From Silene conica (Eukaryota > Streptophyta > Magnoliopsida > Caryophyllales > Caryophyllaceae), in contig CM055313.2 of NCBI GenBank assembly GCA_029255685.2, positions 44,162,079 through 44,226,078 on the forward strand: a stretch of DNA of 64,000 nucleotides, written 5' to 3'. Below the pieces are notes generated by a model. That model searched no databases, was not told the DNA's origin, and was given only the letters and a program-made list of their open reading frames with translations. The position numbers and the translations under genes are program-made. Positions within the stretch are counted from its first letter, which is position 1, and every line of letters begins with the position of its first letter. Below, in pieces: positions 12,091 through 25,270 of this stretch.

Positions 12091-12472
12091 TGTAACACCC
12101 CCATTTATTTAAGAGCCTTTAGCAAGACATTCTCAAATAAATAGGACTGTTACCATCCCGGAATATCCGAGGTAGTGAATAACAAGGTAAACAAACCAAA
12201 GGTAATTTATATAAATACTGATTAAATTTGAACTTGGTATTACAACATTTACGAGTTCCAAACTTGATAAAATGAAAGTACAACTGACGATGTCTAAAAG
12301 TGATCTAACTCTAAGTAGGTCCATGCCATGTCTCTCTCCATGCCCAAGCTCCTGGTCCATCTGTCACTGACCTGTAAAATCTACTCCCCATTCCGGATCA
12401 TCGTAGGTGTACACGAATACACAGGGTCAACCGCGAGGTTGAGTAGAAAGATAAATAAGACAACAATATAAT

Positions 12473-12607
12473 AAACTCCGCACCGATCCAACGCCAAGTA
12501 AACTCCGCACCGATCCAACACCAAATAAACTCCGCACCGATCCAACACCAAATAAACTCCGCACCGATCCAACACCAAATAAACTCCGCACCGATCCAAC
12601 ACCAAAT
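12473..12607 (-). repeat. 27-bp tandem repeat, 5 copies (left LTR)
   Basis: The unit is AAACTCCGCACC followed by GATCCAACACCAAAT. Because 27 is a multiple of three, three overlapping - strand frames stay open (encoding repeats such as CGVYLVLDR). These are not genes. Confidence 0.9.
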
Positions 12608-12622
12608 AAACTCCACACCATA

Positions 12623-12717
12623 ACACAGACCCTTTATCTCCGCACCAAACACAGACCCTTTATCTCCGCACCAAACACAGACCCTTTATCTCCGCACCAA
12701 ACACAGACCCTTTATAT
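12623..12717 (-). repeat. 26-bp tandem repeat, 3.6 copies (left LTR)
   Basis: The unit is ACACAGACCCTTTATC followed by TCCGCACCAA, adjoining the 27-bp array. Both units contain CTCCGCACC, which suggests one arose from the other. Confidence 0.85.
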
Positions 12718-14393
12718 TCACATCGTATTATATCACAGAATAATATAGATAACACTATATACGATCACATGGTATTATATAACAAACATGCTTAAAACAA
12801 ATAAGAACAATTTACACATCGTCGTGTACCAGTATCTCCCCTACCTCGGAGCTGCAGAAAGGCAAAGGCAACGAACGACTGCTACTAGAAAAGTTCCACG
12901 CGGAAACCGTCACCTAAACATATAGTGTATAACGATCACTAATCTTTCACTTAACCACTATTTCAAAATAGTAAGGATACAAAACACGGTAACTTTCTAA
13001 AAGTGGAAAGTTTCCTGAAATAGAAACTTTCCCGAAATAGCAATCTTGCCCAACATAGTAATTTCCCAAAAATAGTAACGTCACTTAACGTAATACTTCA
13101 TACTAACATACTTCCCAAATAATCACATAATGATAGCAATAGCATAAGTTATACTAATAATGATATTTGTTACTAACATAATTATTATCATATAACTACA
13201 ATAATAACAAGGCAAATGGTAATAATAATAAAATGATTATAATACAACAACCACAATATTAATAATAATCATAACTATAAACTTATTAAAATTGCCACAA
13301 AACCACGCATCCTAGCAAGCCCCCTATCAAAACCGTGTTCAACAACCGTCAACAACCCCTTCGACACACTACTTTCCAGCCCCTTTTCGACACCCCCTCG
13401 CTGCCTTAACCACCACTACACCACCGTGACCACCTTCCTTGGACTATGGTGCATCAACCACCACCTTCCTCTACCCTAGACTGTACCCCAACAGCCACCG
13501 ACACCGTCCCCCAAAACCCTGGTCACCAGCAGACACCCCAGACTTCCTGCAAAAAACCGTGTGTCCACCACATGTAAACACCCTTTTTCCCACCTGGTAA
13601 CACCACTATCGCCACCACCAAACACCACCTTCGACGCCCCCTACAACCCACAACCCCCTGGTGGTAGGCTACAGCCTTCGACCCCAGTAGGTTCCCTGAA
13701 ACAGACGTCCCAAACTCCCTAACACAATTGTGTCTCTTCTAAACTCTATTTCAGATTCCCTGACAACGACTGCTCCTCTAGGCTCCCCAACCACCACACG
13801 CCATCCCAACACCACCACTGCACCCTACTGACACCCTACCAGCATTACCCAAACCCTAAGATAAGAATTAGTACCAAAACACCACAGTAGAGCAAAACGA
13901 AAAGAGGCAAACGAAGGTGTCATAAACAGAGTACAAACGGCAGCTATGAACGATTTTCATGGCGGTTTTGGTGACGATTATGGTGATCTTATGGTGGTTT
14001 ATAAAAGGTAAACATATTATACATACTACAAAGATTATACACAACCCTAAAATACAACTTCGAATCATAAACAGAGGACGAAAAAACACTTACAAAACGC
14101 TACTGTGCACAGGTGAGATGACGATGGTAAGGGTTGTTATTGCTGCGTTTTCTTCTGGTTCTCTTTCAGTATTCACGATGATGTAAGTAGGTAGAGTTTT
14201 GTGTTGTTAGGGAAGGGAGGCAGAAGTAAAAAGAAAAGAGGCAGAGTGAATGGAATGAAGGAATAGGGTTTTTGTTTTACTGATGTCGATCTATAGCGCA
14301 TTAGTGTTTTGGTTTTAGGGTTTTCTTCTCTCGGTTTGTTTCTCTTTTGTTTATGGTAGCCTCTCATGTGGTTAACCCACCCATCAAGCATCC

Positions 14394-14415
14394 CATATAA
14401 GCCCAAGCCCTAATA
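14394..14415 (-). promoter_or_regulatory. Possible LTR promoter with TATA-like and GGGCTT boxes
   Basis: On the - strand the order is TTAGGGCTTGGGCTTATATG. About 80 bp downstream comes AAAACCCTAAAACC (14310-14323), then a pyrimidine-rich leader-like stretch, and AAACCCTAA on the + strand at 13851. Telo-box and GGGCTT pairs are typical of plant housekeeping promoters. The role here is inference. Confidence 0.35.
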
Positions 14416-14705
14416 TACACTCGAGGACTTATACGTTAACATCCATTCATGACTCGGAACTTACAATTAGCGAACACATATAACTACGTATCGTAGCAAT
14501 TAAGAAACACGTAACGAACGAAATATCATTATACCCCGTCTTCATAAATAATATAAAACACAACTCATTAACCTATATATATATGCCAATAAAGTATAAA
14601 ACATAAAACATGCATTCGATAATTTAATTATCGAATATAAACGTTCAAGTACTATCGTTGGTAACATAATTACCAACTATTATAATAAAATTACGGGGTA
14701 TTACA

Positions 14706-17700
14706 GTCTTCCCCCCTTAAGATGAACTTCGTCCCGAAGTACACCATCCCATGATCCATCAACTGGTCACCAGGCACATAATAACTTCAAAGTGTGACAC
14801 CACATAACATCAAGAGCTAATAAAGGTACCGTAAAACCCGAAATGTTACATTCTACCCTCGTTAAGAAAACTTTGTCCCCAAAGTTTAACGCATAACTAA
14901 GTTAAAAGATACTTCGAAAAATCACAACATAATAATTTTTACATGCTATAACAAAATAGTCATAACGTAAATCACCAAGATTTTACAATCCTATCCTCCT
15001 TAAAACATGGTTACGTCCTCGTAACCCCATTATAAGAATTCCAGCACATTACTCCGTCTTACCCATTATCTTATCTCATAAAATCTCACTCTAAGTGACC
15101 AAATATTGCATTATCATTGTCGAATCTAAGACCAAGGACAAAGGTGAGTGATCTGGCGGAATAAAAAAAAATCGCGAACCAGTACTTCATCTCAACATCG
15201 ATTTCAAACTCATACTACAACTCAATCACCAAGGTCACACCGGACCATAAACACAATATGGCACTACGGCCAGATAACTTATAACTCGGTACCAAAGACC
15301 AATTCTCATCTCGATTTCAATATCAATATTATCAAAGATTCCATTAAAGTAACTGCTCAACAAATAGGGGCTAACTCTAAACTACTCACCCACAAGTCAA
15401 GGTCAAAGAATGCGACAACTTGATAAAACACCGAACAGAAACCTCGATCTCAAACCAACATAATCATAAATAACGCAGCTAATCAATTACCAGAAGTTTA
15501 CCTACCTTACAATCAGCCTATCTCGCAAACCAAAAGGATTATCTTATTAACAAGGAAATGAACTGTCAAAATAAGGGAATACTTACCAATATTCCACTTA
15601 AATAAGTACCCGTAAGAACCCATAGCAATTATCATGTTATCATATAACCCCGAACAACAACAGGAGTATTAGGATCGGTAGAAATCGTGTTACGCAGAGA
15701 AATAGAATCAGAGTAGTTAATACTCACATACTATTGAAATTTTAACGTCAAACCAATATATTCACCACAACGTAGATAATCAAGAAATTCAGAGTTCGTA
15801 ATTGACAAATTAAAACATTTCATGTTTGTTATCATATTATAGAAAGATATAAGGCAAAATTTGTTAATGTAAATAAACATGGAACGTTGACATACTCCAC
15901 AAGATATACACAAATCATGGATCTGGGTATTAATAAGTTAACAAGATCACTCAGGTATAACTCGACTTACATCATTTTGTCATGACACTAATAAAATACA
16001 TGTCTTGTAAAGTAAGGGTTTATATAATGCGCAACAATTAAGCATTCGGGCAGGCTTTCAACATCACGTAGGTACAGAATTTGTCATATTGCAAACAGTT
16101 ACTATAATTATTAAAAGATCAAGCGTCATCATGGATAGTCATCACCTTGAAATACAAATTTAAAACTTTTGGAACCTTTGGAAAACTTTTGGAAACGCTG
16201 AAATGGTAGTTTGTGACAATTATAAACACAATCAAAGGGCTATTTTTCAACTACAGATCGGCTTAAAACTGCACGGAGACATTGTGGCTCTCATTTACTA
16301 AAACACTATCCTTGTAACTTGCAGCTCATAAATTATGAAAATTTAGCGATAAAAGTAAACGAATTCACATGACTAATATTTTCATAAATCATATGTCAAT
16401 CAGTTAATAACTCAATAAATTAGGATCAGATTTTAAACATAGCAAATGCAATTCAATTGGTGACATAACAACATGCATGAAGGTGTTATAAAGTTTATTA
16501 GCCCGGTGAACTAGACAACGATATACCACAAATATATGAAAGAACATCAACACGATTCACAGCGTTCAACATAATCACCACTACTTATAACAATTATATT
16601 GTTATATCATGCTAATAGGTTTACCATTCAAATTTTAGTCTACCACTTGTCAAGACCCTTCTCTAATAATTATGATTTTAACATCACATACGAACAATAC
16701 ATCATTATTTTGAGGTCATAGCACTAAAAGTAAGAGTGTTGGTATACTTGAAACTATTTTATATAGAATGGACAAGATGACGTTATCATATAATAAGGTT
16801 CACATTCATATCATATGCCTACTATTCATGTTATTAAAGCTTTATCAGGATATCACATGGTCGCAACGCATAGTTCACATTTGATTAAACTTTTATATAA
16901 GATTTACATAACTCATAACTTAATTGGTTTGGACAGGACTTTTACAACAATTCATCGGAATATTTGACAGCTTGCAAAACAATCACAATTAAACGACTCG
17001 ATAAGTTCTTACATAGCTTAAAATTTTGGGAAACGTGAAAGAACATATTAATCATTGAAGTTGGAATTATACACAAACAGTAGATACATTTTAAATGGTT
17101 CCTCGTTCAGAAACATGGGTAACACGGAACCGTGCAGTGACAGTCTGACCACTGTCGTCTAAAACATTTATTTCTCTCAAAATATACTTCACCTTAACAT
17201 GAAACCAAATGCATTGAAAAGCTGAATCAAAAGGTTAGCACACATAATATTGTCATACTCCTATAAAGAATACGTTTTAGATGACAATCCGTACAACAGG
17301 GTAACATTCTGGTCTTTATTTAAAATTTTGGTTCCATTAAAATTACTTCATATTATCATATTAAACACAGTCATTATTCCTCCAAAACATGTTGACATAC
17401 CATCGAAATATAGAAATCACGTTGCATCATAATAACATTTATTCATTATTTCATTCTGTAATAGTCATCTAAAACACGGTAAAGGTTGCGTAACATAAAA
17501 GTAGATCATCTAAATGTCTGGATATTTATACATGTATATACTAATGTAACACACAACTATATGACACTCCTGGCTTGGGGCAGCACATTCCGCATATCAC
17601 TAGACATGAATTACTATAACATTTAAATCTGATAGGTCATATCCAAATACCAAGCAATATATTGCAAAAGTTACGCTAGTCATTTAATGACCAGATGTCC

Positions 17701-18250
17701 TATAGACAATTCGAGATATCAAAAACACATGATCATATCACTCTAATTCAGTGTACAATAAATATACACCCATTCCTGAAAATTTCGATTCAATCATTTC
17801 TATCAATCAGCGTTTCAAAATCAGTCGCATTCTTCTTATGCATATCATCCTACTAGCCAAGCTTATATTTCAAGCTCGTATTTCGATTTTCATGTCCTCA
17901 ATACTTAAAGTAATACATTTCTCAATCACTTTCCAATGTCAAACTCATAGAATACAATGCCTCATTAACCATGTACACATCATTACTTACCTCATTCCGC
18001 CCCTGCAAAAATTGTTAGCACAAGATAACTTGGTCACTATATAATCTACCCCACTCTTCAATTACTCTCATTGGGTTCCCGAGACAGAACAGAAAGGGCC
18101 CGGGTCTGGTTTGAGGGGGCCCCTAACTCATCCCGTTCCCCTTTGGGGCTCCTATCAGCTTCATCTCGGGGTTCATTTTATTAGACTCTTCCTAAGTTCA
18201 TTATTATTCATTTGGTTTAGGCCTGAGGATCGTTCGCTCTGATACCACTT
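14706..18250 (-). other. LARD interior, non-coding
   Basis: The PPT (reverse complement of GTCTTCCCCCCTT) is at 14706-14718 and its hairpin ACTTCG/CGAAGT at 14726-14740. The PBS (reverse complement of GCTCTGATACCA) is at 18236-18247. Frames are short and show no retroelement domain; those at 15148-15423 and 17751-18044 look random. A G/C-rich patch lies at about 18085-18165. Confidence 0.85.
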
Positions 18251-20865
18251 TGTAACACCCCCATTTATTTAAGAGCCTTTAGCAAGACATTCTCAAATAA
18301 ATAGGACTGTTACCATCCCGGAATATCCGAGGTAGTGAATAACAAGGTAAACAAACCAAAGGTAATTTATATAAATACTGATTAAATTTGAACTTGGTAT
18401 TACAACATTTACGAGTTCCAAACTTGATAAAATGAAAGTACAACTGACGATGTCTAAAAGTGATCTAACTCTAAGTAGGTCCATGCCATGTCTCTCTCCA
18501 TGCCCAAGCTCCTGGTCCATCTGTCACTGACCTGTAAAATCTACTCCCCATTCCGGATCATCGTAGGTGTACACGAATACACAGGGTCAACCGCGAGGTT
18601 GAGTAGAAAGATAAATAAGACAACAATATAATAAACTCCGCACCGATCCAACGCCAAGTAAACTCCGCACCGATCCAACACCAAATAAACTCCGCACCGA
18701 TCCAACACCAAATAAACTCCGCACCGATCCAACACCAAATAAACTCCGCACCGATCCAACACCAAATAAACTCCACACCATAACACAGACCCTTTATCTC
18801 CGCACCAAACACAGACCCTTTATCTCCGCACCAAACACAGACCCTTTATCTCCGCACCAAACACAGACCCTTTATATTCACATCGTATTATATCACAGAA
18901 TAATATAGATAACACTATATACGATCACATGGTATTATATAACAAACATGCTTAAAACAAATAAGAACAATTTACACATCGTCGTGTACCAGTATCTCCC
19001 CTACCTCGGAGCTGCAGAAAGGCAAAGGCAACGAACGACTGCTACTAGAAAAGTTCCACGCGGAAACCGTCACCTAAACATATAGTGTATAACGATCACT
19101 AATCTTTCACTTAACCACTATTTCAAAATAGTAAGGATACAAAACACGGTAACTTTCTAAAAGTGGAAAGTTTCCTGAAATAGAAACTTTCCCGAAATAG
19201 CAATCTTGCCCAACATAGTAATTTCCCAAAAATAGTAACGTCACTTAACGTAATACTTCATACTAACATACTTCCCAAATAATCACATAATGATAGCAAT
19301 AGCATAAGTTATACTAATAATGATATTTGTTACTAACATAATTATTATCATATAACTACAATAATAACAAGGCAAATGGTAATAATAATAAAATGATTAT
19401 AATACAACAACCACAATATTAATAATAATCATAACTATAAACTTATTAAAATTGCCACAAAACCACGCATCCTAGCAAGCCCCCTATCAAAACCGTGTTC
19501 AACAACCGTCAACAACCCCTTCGACACACTACTTTCCAGCCCCTTTTCGACACCCCCTCGCTGCCTTAACCACCACTACACCACCGTGACCACCTTCCTT
19601 GGACTATGGTGCATCAACCACCACCTTCCTCTACCCTAGACTGTACCCCAACAGCCACCGACACCGTCCCCCAAAACCCTGGTCACCAGCAGACACCCCA
19701 GACTTCCTGCAAAAAACCGTGTGTCCACCACCTGTAAACACCCTTTTTCCCACCTGGTAACACCACTATCGCCACCACCAAACACCACCTTCGACGCCCC
19801 CTACAACCCACAACCCCCTGGTGGTAGGCTACAGCCTTCGACCCCAGTAGGTTCCCTGAAACAGACGTCCCAAACTCCCTAACACAATTGTGTCTCTTCT
19901 AAACTCTATTTCAGATTCCCTGACAACGACTGCTCCTCTAGGCTCCCCAACCACCACACGCCATCCCAACACCACCACTGCACCCTACTGACACCCTACC
20001 AGCATTACCCAAACCCTAAGATAAGAATTAGTACCAAAACACCACAGTAGAGCAAAACGAAAAGAGGCAAACGAAGGTGTCATAAACAGAGTACAAACGG
20101 CAGCTATGAACGATTTTCATGGCGGTTTTGGTGACGATTATGGTGATCTTATGGTGGTTTATAAAAGGTAAACATATTATACATACTACAAAGATTATAC
20201 ACAACCCTAAAATACAACTTCGAATCATAAACAGAGGACGAAAAAACACTTACAAAACGCTACTGTGCACAGGTGAGATGACGATGGTAAGGGTTGTTAT
20301 TGCTGCGTTTTCTTCTGGTTCTCTTTCAGTATTCACGATGATGTAAGTAGGTAGAGTTTTGTGTTGTTAGGGAAGGGAGGCAGAAGTAAAAAGAAAAGAG
20401 GCAGAGTGAATGGAATGAAGGAATAGGGTTTTTGTTTTACTGATGTCGATCTATAGCGCATTAGTGTTTTGGTTTTAGGGTTTTCTTCTCTCGGTTTGTT
20501 TCTCTTTTGTTTATGGTAGCCTCTCATGTGGTTAACCCACCCATCAAGCATCCCATATAAGCCCAAGCCCTAATATACACTCGAGGACTTATACGTTAAC
20601 ATCCATTCATGACTCGGAACTTACAATTAGCGAACACATATAACTACGTATCGTAGCAATTAAGAAACACGTAACGAACGAAATATCATTATACCCCGTC
20701 TTCATAAATAATATAAAACACAACTCATTAACCTATATATATATGCCAATAAAGTATAAAACATAAAACATGCATTCGATAATTTAATTATCGAATATAA
20801 ACGTTCAAGTACTATCGTTGGTAACATAATTACCAACTATTATAATAAAATTACGGGGTATTACA
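18251..20865 (-). repeat. Right (5') LTR of the LARD
   Basis: Near-identical copy of 12091-14705 at a constant offset of 6160 bp. Tandem arrays are at 18633-18767 and 18783-18877. It ends TTACA next to the right TSD CCAAC. Confidence 0.95.
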
Positions 20866-21343
20866 CCAACTCCAAAAAGGGGTTACTTCTGATGATCTCG
20901 GGGGTGCATTTGAGTAAGACTCAGGCACCTAAGACACCGGAAGAGGTCGAGCGCATGAGTCGCATTCCTTATGCGTCAGCTATAGGATCGATCATGTATG
21001 CCATGATATGCACACATCCAGACGTAGCATATGCTTTGAGTATGACGAGTCGGTACCAAGGCAATCCAGGTGAACCACACTGGATGGCTGTGAAAAACAT
21101 TCTTAAGTACCTACGGAGGACTAAAGATTGGGTATTGACTTATGGTGGAGGCACTGAGCTATGCGCAAACGGTTACGCAGATGCTAGCTTCAAACGGATC
21201 GAGATGACTCGAAATCTCAGTCAGGATTCGTTTTTACTCTTAATGGCGCTGCTGTGAGTTGGAAAAGCTCCAAGAAGAGTGTTATTGCCGATTCTACTAC
21301 TGAGTAAAAGGAGATAGTGATAGACAAGATTGCGACAGATGAA
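20866..21343 (+). pseudogene. copia-A pol remnant, distal part (RT connection / RNase H)
   Basis: Starting at the TSD, the frame resumes with GVHLSKTQAPKTPEE, IPYASAIGSIMYAM, PDVAYALS and LKYLRRTKDW. These are hallmark copia motifs between RT and RNase H. After 21257 a frameshift leads to SWKSSKK and ADSTTE, the RNase H end, followed by a stop. The sequence then jumps at 21343/21344 into the middle of an LTR, so the copia 3' end is missing. Confidence 0.88.
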
Positions 21344-22177
21344 ATACTTGCCTGAGTAGGGGTACGGTGTTATATACTTGCTGAATGATGGTATCTAGGT
21401 TATGCGTTAAGATGTCGCCTTTGAACCTTTATACTTGTGAATATGATTTTGGTATTTAGGTTATTTCTTAAGTTGACCGCTGAACCTTATACTTGCTGTT
21501 TTATATCTGCTTGCCAAGATTTGGTACAGTGTCAGATATGTATGTTGATATTGATGAGTTTAGTATCTTGCTTATAGTATTGTTCATCCAATGCATTGGA
21601 TGACTCTTTAATTGGTTTCGTAAATGGTTTGGATTGAAAGACCCCCCGGCCGGGCAACCGGCTCTTCTTCCAAATAGTTTCCGAAGTTGGTTGAGAGCCT
21701 TTGCATAGTATTTGCATGATGATAGGAGTTTGAGATATTGATATATATATGCTTCACATGATTGTTTATGTTGGAGTATAATGCTTGTTTATATGTTCGG
21801 TGTTGTATGACATTAGGTGGCTATGAGAGCTCTAGTCACTCCCCACTGACTGTGGCGCACATGTTGTGTGTGTGTAGGTACATGAGGCTGTTTGCAGGGG
21901 ATTACGTTGAGGCTAGCGAGCGATGATCCTTCATCGATGATTTCACCCATTCGTTAGCTAGACCTTAGTTTTATGATTTCTGTATTTTGGTGCCTGTAGG
22001 GATATGCTATCCCGGGCTGCTTTAGTATAGTACTTGTATACTTATTTATGTTTTATCTTTCGCATGTTTAGATTTCTAAAGCACCTCGCATGTTTAGTTT
22101 TGCTAAAAAGTTTTAATTCCGCTGCATTTTTAGTACTTTGTATGTTTATCTTTTCCGCTTTCGCGAGGGGTTTTACA
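21344..22177 (+). repeat. Truncated 5' LTR of element D
   Basis: Matches 27481-28312 of the 3' LTR; about 3.2 kb of its left part is missing. It ends GGGGTTTTACA. It contains one copy of the GACCCCCCGGCCGGGCAACC module (about 21638). Confidence 0.9.
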
Positions 22178-24249
22178 GTTGGTATCAGAGCGTTATCGCT
22201 CCCGACGCACTCATGTAATCCCCAACACCTAACTTGACCAACAATTCAAATAATGAATGAGAGATGGGTAGATTTAAGGACAAGTGGTAGTCTGTTTTAT
22301 GATTGCTTTTATTAGGCTCTAACGTGTTTGTTGATTGTCACTGATTATACTTTTATGTCTTTCAATCGACGAACCGTGAGCTTATCCATATGGCGATCAA
22401 GATGGGTGTCTACTACCGAAGTTAGAAGATCTGTGCTACTATTGGAGTATGCTTCTGGATTCCCTAAGATGCTTCTTATTCTTTATGCATTACCTTCTTC
22501 TGTATCTCTTGATGCATTTCCTTTCTTTTTGAATTCCTGTCGATCTTATTCTGAAATCTATCTTCTTATTTTTCCGTCTTATCCTTGTTGCTCGCTTTCC
22601 CGAGGTACCTTGTAGGTAAACCTTCCCTTTAATTGGATTTGTGGGATTTGTTCTTGGTGATAAATCAAACCGTGTTGAGAGATGTTGCTATTTGAGGAAA
22701 ACCTAAGAAGTATCATGAGACATGTTTTGGTGATCCACGTGTCTAGTTGTTTATCCAATTGGAAGAATGAGAGTGAGTGATAGAGTACATACTTAAAGGC
22801 TGAGTTGTATGTATACTTAGTATTAGGTGAAATTTAATCTTAAGAACCGTACTCGAATTGTGAAAATTGGTGGATTAAGAGGTACTGTTTAGAGAGTAAA
22901 ATGAGATGCTTGAAGTCATAAATGAATTTGGAAGAATATGTTTAAGATCCTAATGATGATGAAAGGATGGGTGGGGTAAGTTAGTGTCACTTGACCTTGA
23001 GGTAATGATCGAATTGAGGAAAGGCTCGTTGTTTGAGGAATAAAAATCGTGGATAATATTGGGTGAGTGTTGAAGAGTTTGTAATGAAAATCTACGAGAA
23101 ATTGATCATCGATTTGACCTTTACTTATTTAATGGATCTTAATATGTTTCTTTTGAAGTACTTGAGGAATTTTAAGGATTCGTCCCTTGTATGTGGTTAG
23201 AATAGAGGATTCGTTGGAAGGTTAGAGTTTCGAAAGTTGTTACTTCGGCGAGAAATTGTTTTTGGTTGTTCACTTTACAGTTGGAAATGGAGGATTTCAG
23301 AATGTTACTGTGAATTGAGTCTGATGGATTCTAGTTGTTTGGACTAAATGTTCTGAATGGTTATCTCATAGTTCTACATTTGGGAATAGTTACGGTTTGG
23401 AGAATATTGTGTCTCTGATTTTTGGATTTGATGTCGATAACGGAATTTTGGGTTTAGTAATTTGGAGGTACATTAACCTTGGTAGATCTGTTACTTAGGC
23501 TTCAACGTTGATCGAGGAACCCCTGAGATCTTGGGAGAGTGTAAGACACATTTTCTAAAGGTTGTGTGAGGATCGTTGTGATAAGGTTTCAATTGTGGAT
23601 TGAGTGGTTAGTGCTTTCTGTATCCCGAAGAGTTCTCATCCTCCTTGACTCGATCTCTGTTGTTTTTGCTCCTTGGTCTTTCGTCGTTTGTCTCTTTAGT
23701 TTTGAAACTGGTATCTTGTGATGCTTTGTGCTAAGTATAATCCGTGTTGTTGTATCCGTGCTTTCTGTAACCGTTTTGAATTGTTTTCCTTTCTGTTGAT
23801 TGTAAACTTTTGTCACTTTTGCAAACTTTAATCATTTTGAGAATTTGGAAAGGATAATCTGTTTCTAAAGCCTTGTTTAACGAAGTTGAATGTTTTACAA
23901 CCTTGATTGATTTTAGCGTTGATTTGCTGTTAGAACTCGTTATTGGAGACGTCTGATAACCTGTACTATGCTCATCGACACCGGATCGGTCTAATTTTGG
24001 ATTTTAACTGATCTCACCTCGGACTTGCCTTTGTAATGGGACATCAGGCTCTTGAATGCGCAACGAGAACCTCAACGTATCATAACGAAGACTTGTGCCT
24101 TGTAAATTTTCGAAACTTTGAAAGAATCTAAGTTTTGAAATATCAGAATTTCAGTAAACGTTTTGATTGTTAGCACTGTCTTTTTTTTGTAATCCTTTAC
24201 CTTTCGTTTTCAAGTTTCGAGGACGAAACTTTTTGAAAGGTGGGGTGAT
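22178..24249 (+). other. Element D interior, non-coding
   Basis: The PBS TGGTATCAGAGC is at 22180-22191, overlapped by the hairpin GAGCG-TTAT-CGCTC (22188-22201). No gag or pol motif is visible; the frames of 60-95 codons are unremarkable. A segment near 22360-22420 is conserved in the interior of element E (33140-33220, - strand). The PPT-side hairpin is at 24212-24231 and the PPT GAAAGGTGGGGTGA at 24235-24248. Confidence 0.85.
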
Positions 24250-25053
24250 TGTAACATCCCGTATTTTCGAAATCCGCGTTTTTAATAATTTAAAGTGATT
24301 TTCGGAAATTTAATATATTTTAATTAATTTCGTCAACTTAATTTTTTAGTAAATCGTATAAATTTCATTTTTGGATTTTATAGTTCTAAGATATTGGAAA
24401 CTCGTTTGCCAATATTGTTCTCAAATAAAACCCGACTCAAGATCCCGTTCTACCTTAAAACCCGCTTCACTTTAAGTTGTGATAAAAGAAAAGAGAAAAG
24501 GAAGTTTTCCTCATAATTTCCTTCCCAACAACTCATGTCTTCCTCAAGACAAACTCAAACCCCTCTTGTATATACCGATGTCTTACACAAAAATCGACCT
24601 TGCGAACTCATTTCTACTCCGATCGAGGCAAGGTTTGCGGCTACGCGTTCCTGAGATCGTCCCCGTCATTTTGGTATCTTCAAATTCACGTTTCGGTTCA
24701 GTCATTTTCTGGGCTGTTCTTGAGTAATTTCGAAAATGGGTTGTTTTAATCTGTTTTTGTTGTTTTTAGGAGCTAATCTCGAAGACCCGGTAGTGGACTC
24801 TTACATTGTAGAAGTTTAAAAGTGAAGAATCGCTCTCTTAAGGTGACGATAATGAGAAACTCGGCCTTTGTCTTAAATTAATTGGACATCTGATTTCTTG
24901 TTGTTTGTGTGAAATTGATGTGGGGTTTATGTTTAGTAGTTAGTGGGTAATTAGTATCCGTCACAATTCGTGTTTGTTGTGTAATTTTATTGTTGTTGTT
25001 TCTGCGATTTTTATTGTTGTGTTGCCATTGTTGATGTCGTATGCTGTTGTATA

Positions 25054-25270
25054 CTATTGCTACTTACTAATCTACTATTGTTTATTACTACTACAATAAT
25101 ATACTACTATATAATAATACTACATATTACCACCACTACTACTACTTTTATTACTACTAGTAAGCTATTGCTGCTACTACTAATTACGCTACTTTTGGTC
25201 TTAGTACTACTATTAATTATTATGATTATAACGTGTTGTCTTACCGCTATTACATACTACTACTGGCATT
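25054..25270 (+). repeat. Degenerate trinucleotide (TAC/ATT-rich) low-complexity region
   Basis: Long runs of TACTAC, ATTACTAC and related triplets give a leucine/threonine-rich open frame without gene character. Confidence 0.75.

Larger units (their letters stand above)
12091..14705 (-). repeat. Left (3') LTR of the LARD
   Basis: In + orientation it begins TGTAACACCCCC and ends GGGGTATTACA, and it is the same length as the right copy. It holds two tandem arrays (12473-12717), an A/T-rich stretch (about 13080-13300), a C-rich stretch full of CCACCAC motifs (about 13320-13850) and a promoter-like segment read on the - strand (about 13850-14415). Confidence 0.95.
12091..20865 (-). mobile_element. 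Non-autonomous LARD-like LTR retrotransposon inserted in copia-A
   Basis: Two 2615-bp LTRs flank a 3545-bp interior without gag or pol. The reverse-complement PBS at the right end of the interior and the PPT at its left end give - orientation. TSDs CCAAC at 12086-12090 and 20866-20870 match exactly, and copia-A RT coding continues across the insertion. I noticed a single LTR difference (A at 13572, C at 19732), so insertion is recent. The hairpin beside the PPT and the TGTAACACCCC terminus relate it to Tekay-type gypsy elements, which presumably supply its proteins. Confidence 0.95.

Noticed and set aside
12381..12652. Three overlapping - strand open frames of 64-84 codons with repeated peptides, also at 18541-18812
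   Set aside because: They come from a 27-bp tandem repeat, whose length is a multiple of three, inside an LTR. No gene signals.
13868..14406. Small frames of 73-77 codons, repeated at 20028-20566
   Set aside because: Lie in the LTR promoter-like segment, duplicated with the LTR, no recognisable domain.
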